64,000 bases of DNA from Saprospira grandis (GTDB taxonomy: Bacteria > Bacteroidota > Bacteroidia > Chitinophagales > Saprospiraceae): NCBI RefSeq assembly GCF_027594745.1, contig NZ_CP110854.1, positions 2,336,501-2,400,500 on the forward strand, given 5' to 3'. Positions 15,498 through 24,838 of the stretch are shown in pieces. Below the pieces are notes generated by a model. That model saw only the letters and a program-made list of their open reading frames with translations, had not been told where the DNA came from and made no database searches. A program made the position numbers and the translations under genes. The stretch's first letter is position 1. Each line of letters begins with the position of its first letter.

Positions 15498-16895
15498 ATG
15501 AAACCGAAATTAGTACAAGGTAGCCGCGACTTTGGTCCTTTGCAGCTCCGTCAACGCAAATATATTTTTAATACGCTCCGCGATATTTTTAGCCGCTTTG
15601 GCTTTCAGGAAATTGAAACGCCGGCCCTAGAAATGCTCAGTACCCTACAGGGCAAATATGGGGATGAAGGCGACCAACTGCTCTTTAAGATCCTCAATAA
15701 TGGCGATTACCTCAATGGGAAAGAGGTGCGCAAACAAAGCAGCCCCGAGGAACTCGAAAAGATTTTGGCCGAGAAAGATAGTGCCGCCCTTAGCCCGCTG
15801 ATCGCTAGCCGTGGCTTGCGCTACGACCTGACCGTTCCCTTTGCCCGCTTTGTGGTCCTCAACCGCAACGATATTGCCTTTCCCTTTAAGCGCTATCAAA
15901 TTCAGCCCGTTTGGCGAGGCGACCGCCCCCAAAAAGGCCGATACAGAGAGTTTTATCAGTGTGATGTGGATGTGATTGGCTCGGACTCTCTGCTCTATGA
16001 GGCCGAACTCCTCCAGGTTTACGATCAGGCTTTTGCCGAATTTGATGTGAAGGTCGATATTCGCCTCAATAACCGCAAACTCCTAGAGGCCTTGGCCCAA
16101 ATGATTGGCCAGCCTGAGCTCTTTATGCCCATTACCGTAGCTATCGATAAGCTGGACAAAATTGAGTGGAAAGGCGTGGCCCAAGAACTAGAAAAACTAG
16201 GCCTAGACGAGCAGCAACAACAGCAAATCCAAGCCGCTATTCAGGCCAAAAGCCTAGAGGAACTAGCCGAGCTTTTTGGGCCAACTAATGAAGTGGGCCA
16301 AAAGGGCATTGCCGAGCTGCAAGAGGTGCTGGCTTTCCTAGAGGGCTATAGCTTTAGCAATAATTTGGTCCTTGACTTTAGCCTGGCCCGTGGCCTGAGC
16401 TACTACACCGGCTGCATCTTTGAGGTGGTGGTCGATACAACTGCCCCCGGCCAAGAAAAGGTCAAGATGGGCAGCATTGGCGGCGGAGGACGCTATGATA
16501 ACCTGACCGCAGTCTTTGGCTGGGAAGGAAACTCGGGCGTAGGTTGCTCTTTTGGGGCCGCCCGCATCTTTGATGTGATGGAGGAATTGGGCCGCTTTGA
16601 GCAGATCCCCGCCGATGAGGTCGAGCTGTTTTTCCTCTGTATGGATGAAGACTCGCTCAAGTATGGCTTTAGCTGCCTACAAGCTTGCCGAGCCGCTGGC
16701 ATCAAGGCCGATATTTATCCAGAAGCGGCCAAGTTTAAAAAGCAGATGAAGTATGCCAACAAAAGAGGGCTGCAAAAAGTGGTCATTATTGGCGAGAGCG
16801 AAAGAACAAGCGGCCAGCTCCAACTGAAGAATATGGAAACGGGAGAACAGTCTAGCGCTAGCTTAGAAGAGCTGATTGCTCAACTCAAGGCCTAG
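15498..16895 (+). CDS. hisS: Histidyl-tRNA synthetase
   Basis: 465 residues, class II aminoacyl-tRNA synthetase that charges tRNA(His). Seen: motif 1 region with FQEIETPALE, LRYDLTVPFARF, motif 2 WRGDRPQKGRYREFYQCD with the catalytic arginine, the HisA box RGLSYYTGCIFE and motif 3 GGGGRYDNL, then the anticodon-binding domain at the C-terminus. Slightly longer than the E. coli enzyme, as is common in Bacteroidota. Followed by an intrinsic terminator. Confidence 0.97.
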   Translation: MKPKLVQGSRDFGPLQLRQRKYIFNTLRDIFSRFGFQEIETPALEMLSTLQGKYGDEGDQLLFKILNNGDYLNGKEVRKQSSPEELEKILAEKDSAALSPLIASRGLRYDLTVPFARFVVLNRNDIAFPFKRYQIQPVWRGDRPQKGRYREFYQCDVDVIGSDSLLYEAELLQVYDQAFAEFDVKVDIRLNNRKLLEALAQMIGQPELFMPITVAIDKLDKIEWKGVAQELEKLGLDEQQQQQIQAAIQAKSLEELAELFGPTNEVGQKGIAELQEVLAFLEGYSFSNNLVLDFSLARGLSYYTGCIFEVVVDTTAPGQEKVKMGSIGGGGRYDNLTAVFGWEGNSGVGCSFGAARIFDVMEELGRFEQIPADEVELFFLCMDEDSLKYGFSCLQACRAAGIKADIYPEAAKFKKQMKYANKRGLQKVVIIGESERTSGQLQLKNMETGEQSSASLEELIAQLKA

Positions 16896-16918
16896 TTAGC
16901 ATAGCCGCATGGCAGTAA

Positions 16919-16953
16919 AACAGTCAATAGCTTAGGGTGTTGGCTGTTTTTTT
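16919..16953 (+). terminator. Intrinsic terminator after hisS
   Basis: Stem AACAGTCAA / TTGGCTGTT with one wobble, followed by seven T, 24 bp after the hisS stop. Confidence 0.75.
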
Positions 16954-17017
16954 ATGCCTTAAAATTACTGTTGTAAAAAAAAAACATAACTTTATCCCAA
17001 ATTAAATCGCAAAGAAT

Positions 17018-18031
17018 ATGAAACAGATTTTATTTATCCTCCTCTTTCTTATTTCTCAAGGCCTACTGGCCCAACAACAAGATACCAGCGGCTTTTGCCC
17101 TACTGGCAGTATCTGGGTCTATAAGCATGCGGTGCAGATGTATTTCCCGCATTATAGCATGTTTAGCTATGAAAAAGATACGCTGCTCAATGGGCAGGCG
17201 GTCAAAAAGATTCGCCACGATCGAGTGGCCTATGACTATCAATACCAAAACCAGCAGCCCTATATTGCTGGACATACGATTAGCTGGCAGAATGATGAGT
17301 TTCTCTATGAGCAAAATGATAGCATTTATTTCTATCTGGCCGACAGCCAGCAGTTTTATCTCTTGCATGATTTTTCGGCCTTAGTGGGCGATAGTTTAGC
17401 TATTCAGCAGCACCGAAATGCCTGCGGAAACAATAGTAATTACCCGCTGCAAGATACTTTAGCCATTTTGGAGCAAGATACCTTAACTCTGGGCCAATGG
17501 GCCTTTAAACGCTCTTATTACAATATTTCTTCTAGCATCCTAGAGGATAGTACTAATCAGTATTTTAAGGGCAAAATCATTCACAATATCGGCGGCGAAA
17601 CTACTTTTTTCCCTTATCCCAATCTACGCCTTTGTGACCCTAATGTTTACATTCAGGGCCAAACTACGGAGCTAGTCTGCTACCAAGATGATGAACGGGG
17701 TGTACTCATTGATGAGGTGCAAGAGGAATGGGGCTGCCAGAGCCTCATTACTACCGTAGCCCAATTGGCCGACCCTTCTATGGCCCAAAATGCTCCGCAG
17801 GTTAAACTATTTCCCAACCCCACTCAAGCGCAGTTTTATCTACAGAGCCAGCAGCCCCTTTTGCGCTACGCCATTTATCAACTCAATGGGCAGTTGGTCC
17901 AGCAAGGAAGCCTAAACAACAGCCAAGAAAACTACCAGATTGCCGTCCCCAATTTGCCTGCAGGACTCTATATCCTACAATTAGAAAACGAACAGCAAGA
18001 GGTTTTTTATCAAAAGTTTAGAAAGCAGTAG
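17018..18031 (+). CDS. Secreted protein with T9SS C-terminal sorting domain
   Basis: 337 residues. Signal peptide ends near GLLAQ; the mature N-terminus begins QQDTSGFCPTGSIWVYK. The central part is beta-rich and full of Tyr, Gln and Asn, without a catalytic motif I recognise. The last 70 or so residues are a T9SS sorting domain (VKLFPNPTQAQFYL, AIYQLNGQLVQQG, LPAGLYILQL), predicting export across the outer membrane and surface attachment or release. ATG at 17018. Followed by a terminator. It stands alone between hisS and a large composite repeat region. Confidence 0.8.
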   Translation: MKQILFILLFLISQGLLAQQQDTSGFCPTGSIWVYKHAVQMYFPHYSMFSYEKDTLLNGQAVKKIRHDRVAYDYQYQNQQPYIAGHTISWQNDEFLYEQNDSIYFYLADSQQFYLLHDFSALVGDSLAIQQHRNACGNNSNYPLQDTLAILEQDTLTLGQWAFKRSYYNISSSILEDSTNQYFKGKIIHNIGGETTFFPYPNLRLCDPNVYIQGQTTELVCYQDDERGVLIDEVQEEWGCQSLITTVAQLADPSMAQNAPQVKLFPNPTQAQFYLQSQQPLLRYAIYQLNGQLVQQGSLNNSQENYQIAVPNLPAGLYILQLENEQQEVFYQKFRKQ

Positions 18032-18055
18032 CCTATTTCGCAAAGTATAATAGTT

Positions 18056-18089
18056 AGAGGTCCAAATCTTAGGGTTTGGGCCTTTTTTT
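18056..18089 (+). terminator. Intrinsic terminator after the 17-kb T9SS cargo gene
   Basis: Stem AGGTCCAAA / TTTGGGCCT followed by a T run, 25 bp after the stop at 18031. Confidence 0.8.
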
Positions 18090-18110
18090 ATGCCTTTAGG
18101 AGATTGTTTT

Positions 18111-18224
18111 GGGGCCTGCCGCCTTTGGCGGCCGGGCCCTTGCAGGGCTCGCAGGTCTGCTCGGCCCTTCGCCGCTTTCAGCGGCTCGGTCTGGCCTTCG
18201 GCCACCCTTTCAGGCCCCTAGGCC
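18111..18224 (+). repeat. Interspersed structured element, copy 7 (GGGGCCT / AGGCC, GGGGCCTGCC subtype)
   Basis: Variable hairpin GCCGCTttcAGCGGC, H3 GGCCttcGGCC, tail CAGGCCCCTAGGCC, with the extension GCGGCCC...GGGCCTGTAGGA to 18247. Directly precedes composite region A. Confidence 0.88.
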
Positions 18225-18295
18225 TGCGGCCCTTTGGGCCTGTAGGACGAGTTTTTGGAATGGTCCATTAAAGTCTTGATCTACGGGTTCACAAA

Positions 18296-18690
18296 TTGCG
18301 AATAGCATCCCCCGCTTTACAAATGCCGTTTTGCAGTTGCGAATAGCATACCCCTGCTTTACAATTGCCATTTCACAAATTGCGAATAGGGCAAAAAGGT
18401 TTTGATGGGCTGTTTGATCTCTGTCAAATAGGGCATAAAAGTTTTGATGGGGTATTTGATCTCTGTCAAATAGGGCGTAAAAGTTTTGATGGGCTGTTTG
18501 ATCTCTGTCAAATAGGGCATAAAGGTTTTGATGGGGTATTTGATCTCTGTCAAATAGGGCATAAAGGTTTTGATGGGCTGTTTGATCTCTGTCAAATAGG
18601 GCATAAAAGTTTTGATGGGGTATTTGATCTCTGTCAAATAGGGCATAAAGGTTTTGATGGGGTATTTGGCCTTTGGCCATGGCGGCTTCG
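18296..18690 (+). repeat. 42-bp tandem array in composite A
   Basis: TTTTGATGGG-type units start at 18400, 18442, 18484, 18526, 18568, 18610 and 18652, exactly 42 bp apart. Two more degenerate units (TTGCGAATAG at 18296, 18337 and 18380; spacings 41 and 43) extend the register upstream. Units alternate between GGGCTGTTTGAT and GGGGTATTTGAT. All frames are open because 42 is a multiple of 3, so the open frames here are not evidence of coding. Confidence 0.95.
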
Positions 18691-18760
18691 CCGATATCTG
18701 CAGCCTAAAGGCCGCAGCCAATCTTGTTGGGCCATCATCTTTCTCGCCGCAAGAGCTTAA

Positions 18761-18802
18761 AAGCCCCTGCTTTGGTGATAGAAGGCAGGGGCTTGGGTTT
18801 TT
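18761..18802 (+). terminator. Terminator-like hairpin in composite A
   Basis: Stem AAGCCCCTGC / GCAGGGGCTT with a 14-nt loop, followed by GGGTTTTT. A related AAAAGCCCCTGCTT arm occurs in composite B. It may end a transcript from the array, but no gene precedes it. Confidence 0.5.
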
Positions 18803-18910
18803 CAGGACCTGCGGCTTTTAAGCTGCAGGCCAAGAGGCGATAAAGAGCTAGCTGATTGGGTCCTAATCTGGCTGCGGGTTTCAACCTGCAGCTATGGCCG
18901 AAGGCCAAAC

Positions 18911-19030
18911 GGCCTAGCGATGTGCAGCAGTGCGGCGCAGCCGCAGACCCAGGCCGTCAGGCCGCAGGGCCGAGCAGACCTGCGAGCTGCGAAACGTAGC
19001 GCCGCAAGGCGAAGCCGCAGCGGAGGCCCC
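18911..19030 (-). repeat. Interspersed structured element, copy 8 (GGGGCCT / AGGCC)
   Basis: Minus-strand head GGGGCCTCCGC, variable hairpin GGCCtgacGGCC, H3 GCGGCtgcGCCGC, tail ACATCGCTAGGCC. Forms the end of composite A. Confidence 0.92.
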
Positions 19031-19093
19031 AAAACAACAGCGAGCTGCGACAACAAGCCCTTTAGGGCGTCTTCGACGACTGAAAGGAGTAAC
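19031..19093 (-). repeat. Head-side extension module next to copy 8
   Basis: Minus-strand order: GTTACTCC, TTCAGTCGTCGAA, a GCCCtaaaGGGC hairpin, TTGTTGTCGC, GCTCGCTG, then the TTTTGGGGCC head of copy 8. The same module with a GAACtaaaGTTC hairpin precedes copy 20 at 60706-60774. Confidence 0.8.
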
Positions 19094-19199
19094 GCCCCAA
19101 ACCCTAAATAGACTAGACCTATAATCAAAATAAAATATCCGTAAGCTTGTTGCTGCAAAATTATTGTTTGTAAATTGCGCTATCATCAACCAAAAAACA

Positions 19200-22100
19200 A
19201 TGCTTATGCGCATTTTATCCACTATTTTTCTTAGCTGTTTGATGCTGACGGGCTTATGGGCTCAGGGGCAAGAGCTTTGGCAAAGCCAAACAGAGGCGAG
19301 CATTCCCGTTTTGGGCGTTCGTTATATTCAGCCGCAGGCCGCAGCTTATTATCAATTAGATTTGGACCAATTGCAGCAGCTACTAGATGCGGCTCCTATG
19401 GAGTTTACGCCTATTGCGCAAATGAGCCAGACCCTCATCAGCCTGCCGATGCCCGATGGCAGTATGCAGAGCTTTGATATACAGGAGTCTCCGATTATGG
19501 AAGCGGCCCTATCGGAGCGTTTTCCCGATATCCAAACCTTTAATGGGCGAGGGGTTACGGACCCTAGTAAATCGCTTCGCTTTGACCTCACGCCTGCTGG
19601 CTTTCATGCCATGATTTTGCAGGCCGATGGGCCCACAATCTTTATTGATCCTGTCTATTTTAAGGGAGACAAGCGCTATTATCAGGTCTATTACCGCAGC
19701 GATTTCCGCTCTACGGTAGCCAAGAATTTTAGCTGCCAAACCGAAACGCCTATGAGCAAAGGCCAAACGAATAAGCGCCCACTTTTGCCTAAGTCTTTTG
19801 GTAGCTGTGAGCTACGTACCTACCGTCTGGCCCTAGCCGCCACTGGCGAATATACCCAGTTTCATGGGGGAACCGTAGCCGATGCCTTGGCCGCTCAGGT
19901 GGTGTCTATGAACCGTGTGAATGCCGTCTATGAAAGAGATTTGGCCGTTCGGATGGTCATTGTGGCCGATAACTATAAAATTATTTATACCAATGGAAGC
20001 ACCGACCCCTATAGCAATGCGAGCGGTGGGGCCATGTTGGGCGAAAACCAGACGATCTGCGATGATTCTATTGGTACCGCCAACTACGATATTGGCCATG
20101 TGTTTTCTACCGGCGGTGGGGGAGTGGCCTACCTACAATCGGTCTGTAATAACAATAAGGCGGGTGGGGTAACCGGTAGCGCTAACCCTGTTGGCGACCC
20201 CTTTGATATTGACTATGTGGCCCATGAAATGGGGCATCAGTTTGGGGCCAACCATACCCAAAACAATGCTTGTAACCGCAATGGCGCCACGGCGATGGAG
20301 CCGGGCAGCGCCTCGACTATCATGGGCTATGCGGGCATTTGTGCACCCAATGTGCAAAATAATAGCGACGACCATTTTCATGGGGTATCCTTAGAAGAAA
20401 TGGGGGCCTTTATTACGAGCAGCGGACATAGCTGCCCCACAACAACCCCCTTGGCTAACAATTCGCCAGTGGTCAATAATAGTACAAACACCCTAGTGAT
20501 TCCAGCCAATACGCCTTTCTTCCTCACAGGAGATGCACAGGACCAAGACACCGCCGATGTATTGACCTATTGCTGGGAGCAAATGGATAACCAAACGGCC
20601 ACTATGCCCCCTCTACCTACTGCTACGGTAGGGCCTAGCTTCCGTTCGATTTCGCCAAGCAGTAATCCTACTCGCTATTTTCCCAATTTGGCCGACCTAA
20701 GCGCAGGCATCAGCCCAACTTGGGAGGTCCTTTCTTCTGTATCTAGAAGCTATAATTTCCGCCTAACGGTGCGCGATAATGCAAGCGGGGGCGGCTGTAC
20801 CGATCATGTGGACCTCTCGGTCAATGTAGATGCTAACTCTGGTCCTTTTATTATTAACTACCCCTCAGCTACAGGCATTAGCTGGATCGGCACCACCCAA
20901 GAAACCGTGCAATGGGATGTGGCCAATACGAATAATGCGCCCGTAAACTGTACCCTAGTGGATATTTTATTGTCTACCGATGGTGGTTTGACCTATCCCA
21001 CTGTACTCGCTACAGCTACTGCCAATGATGGCTCCGAAGTGATTACGGTCCCCAACACCCCCTCTAGCACTTGCCGCATTATGGTTAGAGCTAGCGGAGG
21101 TAACTTCTTTGACATTTCAGATAATGATTTTGAAATCACAGGCGCTAGCTTTGGCTACAACCTCTCTGTAGCTATGGATAGCCTAGCGGGCTGCCCCAAT
21201 AGCAACGGCAGCTATTTTGTGACGGTAACTGGACTTTTGGGCTATACCGACCCCGTTCAACTTAGTCTAACAGGCCTGCCAACAGGCGCTACGGCCAGCT
21301 TTGGCAATGCCAATATTACGCCCACAGATACCACGACTTTATCGATTGCTTTGGGCAATGCGGCAGCTGGAGACTATAGCCTTAATCTCATCGCTCAGAA
21401 TGCTTCGGATACGCAAAGCCTCAACTTGATGCTTTCGGTTTTGGATGGTAGTTTGGCCGCGCCTAGCCCTCAACTGCCCGCTAACCAAGCCCAAGGCGTG
21501 ATTAGTCCCGCTAACTTTAGCTGGACCGCCAGCAGTAGCGCAGGCCAAAGCTTCGGCATTGAGATCGCTACAGATGCTAACTTTACAAACATTGTAGAGT
21601 CGGCCAGCAACCTCAGCAGCCCTAGCTATACTTCTGGCAACCTGAGCTCTAATACGACTTACTACTGGCGAGTGTCGGCAAGTAATGCCTGTAGCAATTC
21701 GCCCAACTCTGCTGTCTTTGAGTTTACTACAGCCGACTGTAATATTTATGCCGCCGCCGATCTACCCATTGCTATTCCAGCTTCAGGAGCGCCCACTATT
21801 AGCTCCAATATCAATATCCCCAATGCGGGAAGCATTATTGATTTGAATGTGGTGAACTTGACGGGCACGCACTCTTGGGTTTCTGATTTGACCTTTGTGT
21901 TGAGCAGCCCTAGCAATAGCAGCGCTACGCTTTTTGCCCAAATTTGCGGAAGCGATGATGATTTTGATCTTAACTTTGATGATGCTGCGGCTAGCAGCCA
22001 ATTGCCTTGTCCACCTGTTGGAGGAGGAACATATCAGGCCGAGGACCTTTTGTCTGTTTTCAATGGCCAAAACCCTGCAGGAACCTGGACCCTCAGCGTT

Positions 22101-23093
22101 TCGGATGGGGCCAACCAAGACGGCGGAAGCCTAGATAGCTGGGGCCTACAGGTTTGTGTAGCTGCGCCTAGCAATGCAAATGATGCCGCTATTTTGGACA
22201 TTACTAACCTTTCGGGCCGCTATTGTAATCAAGGCGATTTTGTTCCCGAAATCGAAATTGCCAACTTTGGCGCTAGCGCTCTAACTAGCCTAACGATCAA
22301 CTATACCCTAGATGGCGGCAGCCCGCAAAGCTTCAACTGGAGCGGCAACCTAGCCACCAACGCCACGGCTACAGTGAGCCTGCCGCAGATTAGCGTAGCC
22401 GCAGGAACACACAGCTATAGTGTCGAGCTAACAGCACCCAACGGACAAACCGATGGCGATTTGAGCAATAATACAGCAGCCACTAGCTTTACCTATGTGA
22501 GTCCGGGCCAAGATGTAACTGTAGCCATTACTACCGATAACTTTGGTAGCGAAACAACTTGGGAAATCCTCAATGCACAGAACTTCCCGATCGCTAGCGG
22601 TGGCCCTTATCAAGATGGTACGGCCAACCAAACCTTTAGCTTGGCCAATTGTCTGCCCGAGGGTTGCTATACCTTCATTATCTATGATAGCTATGGAGAT
22701 GGTTTGAATGATGGACAGAATACTGGAAACTTTCTGCTAAGCGATACTTCAGGTACGGTCTTGGCCGAAATGGGAGCGAATTTCACCGATTCTACCAGCC
22801 GCGCTTTCTGTATCCAACCCACGGCGGTGGAGGCGATTGACGGCCTTGCTTTGTTTGAGGTATTCCCCAATCCCGCCAGCCAAACTTGCTTTGTGCAGTT
22901 GCAGTTGGAGCAGCAGGCAGAACAGGCCCAGCTTTCTTTGGTCAATACTTTGGGCCAGCAGTTGCGCCAATATACCGTAACGCAAAACTGGCAGCAGCAA
23001 ATTGATCTCCGCGATCTGCCCGCTGGCGTCTACTATTTGCGTCTGCAATTGGACCAAAAACAACAGAGCCGCAAATTGATTATTCATCGCTAA
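19200..23093 (+). CDS. Secreted reprolysin-like zinc metalloprotease with P-domain and T9SS sorting domain
   Basis: 1297 residues from ATG 19200 (19206 is equally possible; the open frame to 19164 adds non-signal residues). Signal peptide ends near LTGLWAQ. Zinc motif HEMGHQFGANH near residue 342 fits M12-type HExxHxxGxxH, with a propeptide-like region before it; a Met-turn candidate (TAMEPGSASTIMGYAG) follows. Downstream: Ig/FN3-like beta domains, a proprotein convertase P-like domain (about residues 850-980, with THSWVSDLTFVL and NPAGTWTLSVSD), a CARDB-like segment and a C-terminal T9SS domain (FEVFPNPASQTCFV, LPAGVYYLRL). Predicted to be secreted through T9SS and to degrade extracellular protein. 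Confidence 0.88.
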   Translation: MLMRILSTIFLSCLMLTGLWAQGQELWQSQTEASIPVLGVRYIQPQAAAYYQLDLDQLQQLLDAAPMEFTPIAQMSQTLISLPMPDGSMQSFDIQESPIMEAALSERFPDIQTFNGRGVTDPSKSLRFDLTPAGFHAMILQADGPTIFIDPVYFKGDKRYYQVYYRSDFRSTVAKNFSCQTETPMSKGQTNKRPLLPKSFGSCELRTYRLALAATGEYTQFHGGTVADALAAQVVSMNRVNAVYERDLAVRMVIVADNYKIIYTNGSTDPYSNASGGAMLGENQTICDDSIGTANYDIGHVFSTGGGGVAYLQSVCNNNKAGGVTGSANPVGDPFDIDYVAHEMGHQFGANHTQNNACNRNGATAMEPGSASTIMGYAGICAPNVQNNSDDHFHGVSLEEMGAFITSSGHSCPTTTPLANNSPVVNNSTNTLVIPANTPFFLTGDAQDQDTADVLTYCWEQMDNQTATMPPLPTATVGPSFRSISPSSNPTRYFPNLADLSAGISPTWEVLSSVSRSYNFRLTVRDNASGGGCTDHVDLSVNVDANSGPFIINYPSATGISWIGTTQETVQWDVANTNNAPVNCTLVDILLSTDGGLTYPTVLATATANDGSEVITVPNTPSSTCRIMVRASGGNFFDISDNDFEITGASFGYNLSVAMDSLAGCPNSNGSYFVTVTGLLGYTDPVQLSLTGLPTGATASFGNANITPTDTTTLSIALGNAAAGDYSLNLIAQNASDTQSLNLMLSVLDGSLAAPSPQLPANQAQGVISPANFSWTASSSAGQSFGIEIATDANFTNIVESASNLSSPSYTSGNLSSNTTYYWRVSASNACSNSPNSAVFEFTTADCNIYAAADLPIAIPASGAPTISSNINIPNAGSIIDLNVVNLTGTHSWVSDLTFVLSSPSNSSATLFAQICGSDDDFDLNFDDAAASSQLPCPPVGGGTYQAEDLLSVFNGQNPAGTWTLSVSDGANQDGGSLDSWGLQVCVAAPSNANDAAILDITNLSGRYCNQGDFVPEIEIANFGASALTSLTINYTLDGGSPQSFNWSGNLATNATATVSLPQISVAAGTHSYSVELTAPNGQTDGDLSNNTAATSFTYVSPGQDVTVAITTDNFGSETTWEILNAQNFPIASGGPYQDGTANQTFSLANCLPEGCYTFIIYDSYGDGLNDGQNTGNFLLSDTSGTVLAEMGANFTDSTSRAFCIQPTAVEAIDGLALFEVFPNPASQTCFVQLQLEQQAEQAQLSLVNTLGQQLRQYTVTQNWQQQIDLRDLPAGVYYLRLQLDQKQQSRKLIIHR

Positions 23094-23115
23094 TCCAGTC
23101 GGCTTAATGCTTATT

Positions 23116-23154
23116 CATCGCCTGTTTTCATCAGAAGACAGGCGATGTTTTTTT
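23116..23154 (+). terminator. Terminator after the metalloprotease gene, fused to copy 9
   Basis: Stem CATCGCCTGT / ACAGGCGATG then seven T. The T run is also the T run of the copy 9 head, with no spacer. Confidence 0.85.
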
Positions 23155-23277
23155 GGGGCCCGCGGCCAGCAAGCTGGCCGCCGCTATGCTGCGCCGCTCG
23201 CAGGTCTGCTCGGCCCTGCAGCCGCCTGCGGCGGCTTGGGTCTGGCCCTGCGGGCCACGGCTGCGCAGCGCTGGGCC
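23155..23277 (+). repeat. Interspersed structured element, copy 9 (GGGGCCC / GGGCC)
   Basis: H1 GGCCAGCaaGCTGGCC, variable hairpin GCCGCCtgcGGCGGC, H3 GGCCctgcGGGCC, tail GCAGCGCTGGGCC. Head and tail bases differ from other classes but remain complementary. Confidence 0.9.
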
Positions 23278-23368
23278 GCTCATCAATGCTACTAAGGCAT
23301 AGCGGCCCGCTTCGGCCGCCGAACTAGGCAAACAAAAGCCCAGAGAAACTGTTAAGGCAAACAAAAAG

Positions 23369-24838
23369 ATGAAAATAGCCCTCGTTTTTCCGCACCAACT
23401 ATATGAGCAGCCCGCCGCCCTAGCTGGGGTAGAGCAGGTCTATCTAATAGAGCTGCCGCTCTTTTTCAAACAGTATAATTTTCATAAGCAAAAGCTCATT
23501 TTGCATCGGGCCAGTATGCGCGCCTATGCCGATGAGCTGCGGGCGCAGGGGCATCAGCTCCACTATATCCAAGCCTTCGAGTTGGACCATATTGGCGATT
23601 GGCTGGCCGAGCAAAATTGGCCCAAAGGCAGCCAGCTCCAACTTAGCCACCCTAGCGACGACTGGCTGCTGCAAAGGCTAAAAGAAGGGGCCAAAACTGC
23701 AGGTTTTCAGCTCAAGATATTCGAGAATCCCAATTTTATGCTCTCGCTCAAGGCCCTAGATACTGCCTTCGGAAAGCGCTATTTTATGAATGATTTCTAT
23801 ATCAATTTGCGCAAAGAATGGAAAATCATGTTAGATGCAGAGGGCCAGCCCTGGGGCGAAAAATGGAACCTAGATGCAGAGAATAGAAAAAAACTGCCCG
23901 TCAAACAAGCTATTCCCCCAGAGTACCAACCCCTAGAAGACGACTATCTGGCCGATGCCAAAGCTTATGTGAGGCAATATTTTGGCAAAAACCTAGGCAA
24001 GGCCGAGCCCTTTTGCTATGCCACAACAAGGACCGAGGCCAGACGAGCTCTGGCCCTTTTCCTAAAAGATCGCATGGCCCTTTTTGGTCCCTATGAAGAT
24101 GCTATGAGCCGAAGAGGTAGCCAACTCTTTCATTCTATGCTGAGCCCTTATATTAACTTGGGCTTGCTCTCGCCCCAAGAGGTAGTTTCGGCGGCACTCT
24201 CCGCTCATGAAGAAGAAAATTTCCCCCTCAACTCCTTAGAGGGCTTCATTCGGCAAATAATGGGCTGGAGAGAATATATGCGAGGCATCTATGAGCGAGA
24301 AGGCCGCAAAGAGCGAAGTTCCAACTTTTGGGGCTTTACCAAACGCCCTATGCCCGCTGTTTTTTATAATGGAAAAACAGGCCTGCTGCCTTTGGACCAT
24401 GCCATTCAAAAGCTGAAAGCTAGGGCCTACAACCACCATATAGAACGCCTTATGCTCTTGGGCAACTGCTTCCTCCTCTGCGAAATTCATCCCGATGAAG
24501 TCTATCGCTGGTTTATGGAGCACTATATAGATGCCTACGATTGGGTGATGGTCCCGAATATTTACGGCATGAGTCAGTTTGCCGATGGAGGCCTCATTTG
24601 CAGCAAACCCTATATTTCGGGCTCCAATTATATTCGCAAAATGAGCGACTTCCCCAAAGGGGATTGGATGGCCATTTGGGACGGCCTGTACTGGCGCTTC
24701 ATTCAAAAGTATAGAGCGGTCTTCTTAAAAAATTATCGCATGGCGATGATGGTCCGCCTTTGGGATAAAATGAGCCCAGAAAAACAGGCCAAGCACCTTA
24801 GGATTGCCGAGGATTGGCTGGCCCAAGTCTGGGCCTAA
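23369..24838 (+). CDS. Cryptochrome/photolyase of the DPRP (PhrB/FeS-BCP-like) family, without the Fe-S cysteines
   Basis: 489 residues. Begins MKIALVFPHQL, the alpha/beta photolyase-like domain of the deoxyribodipyrimidine photolyase-related family (PF04244); the FAD-binding helical domain follows with FIRQIMGWREYMRG (293-306), NHHIERLM (355-362) and MSQFADGG (401-408). Family members such as Agrobacterium PhrB repair (6-4) photoproducts with FAD and carry a [4Fe-4S] cluster. Here the cluster region reads RKMSDFPKGDWMAIWDGLYW (423-442), shortened and without cysteine, and the upstream ligand position near TGLLPLDHAI also has none; the only cysteines are at 216, 367, 371 and 411. Light-dependent DNA repair or signalling is therefore likely but cluster-free. 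Confidence 0.85.
   Translation: MKIALVFPHQLYEQPAALAGVEQVYLIELPLFFKQYNFHKQKLILHRASMRAYADELRAQGHQLHYIQAFELDHIGDWLAEQNWPKGSQLQLSHPSDDWLLQRLKEGAKTAGFQLKIFENPNFMLSLKALDTAFGKRYFMNDFYINLRKEWKIMLDAEGQPWGEKWNLDAENRKKLPVKQAIPPEYQPLEDDYLADAKAYVRQYFGKNLGKAEPFCYATTRTEARRALALFLKDRMALFGPYEDAMSRRGSQLFHSMLSPYINLGLLSPQEVVSAALSAHEEENFPLNSLEGFIRQIMGWREYMRGIYEREGRKERSSNFWGFTKRPMPAVFYNGKTGLLPLDHAIQKLKARAYNHHIERLMLLGNCFLLCEIHPDEVYRWFMEHYIDAYDWVMVPNIYGMSQFADGGLICSKPYISGSNYIRKMSDFPKGDWMAIWDGLYWRFIQKYRAVFLKNYRMAMMVRLWDKMSPEKQAKHLRIAEDWLAQVWA

Larger units (their letters stand above)
18247..19110 (-). repeat. Composite element A: 42-bp array, hairpin modules and structured element
   Basis: About 860 bp without a credible gene. 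Reading along the plus strand: a 42-bp tandem array, a GGCCATGGCGGCTT block, an AAGCCCCTGC...GCAGGGGCTT hairpin, a short hairpin module around CCTGCGGCTTTTAAGC (18812-18833), a GCTGCGGGTTTCAACC hairpin, then copy 8 of the structured element on the minus strand. The same modules in the same order are found inverted at 47288-47830 (composite B). Confidence 0.85.

Noticed and set aside
18296..18690. CRISPR array
   Set aside because: No unique spacers; units are joined head to tail without spacer sequence, and no cas gene is present.
18210..18760. Open frames on both strands across the 18.3-kb 42-bp array
   Set aside because: A 42-bp unit is a multiple of three, so frames open by chance repeat unbroken; the predicted peptides are 14-residue repeats with no start context or homology.
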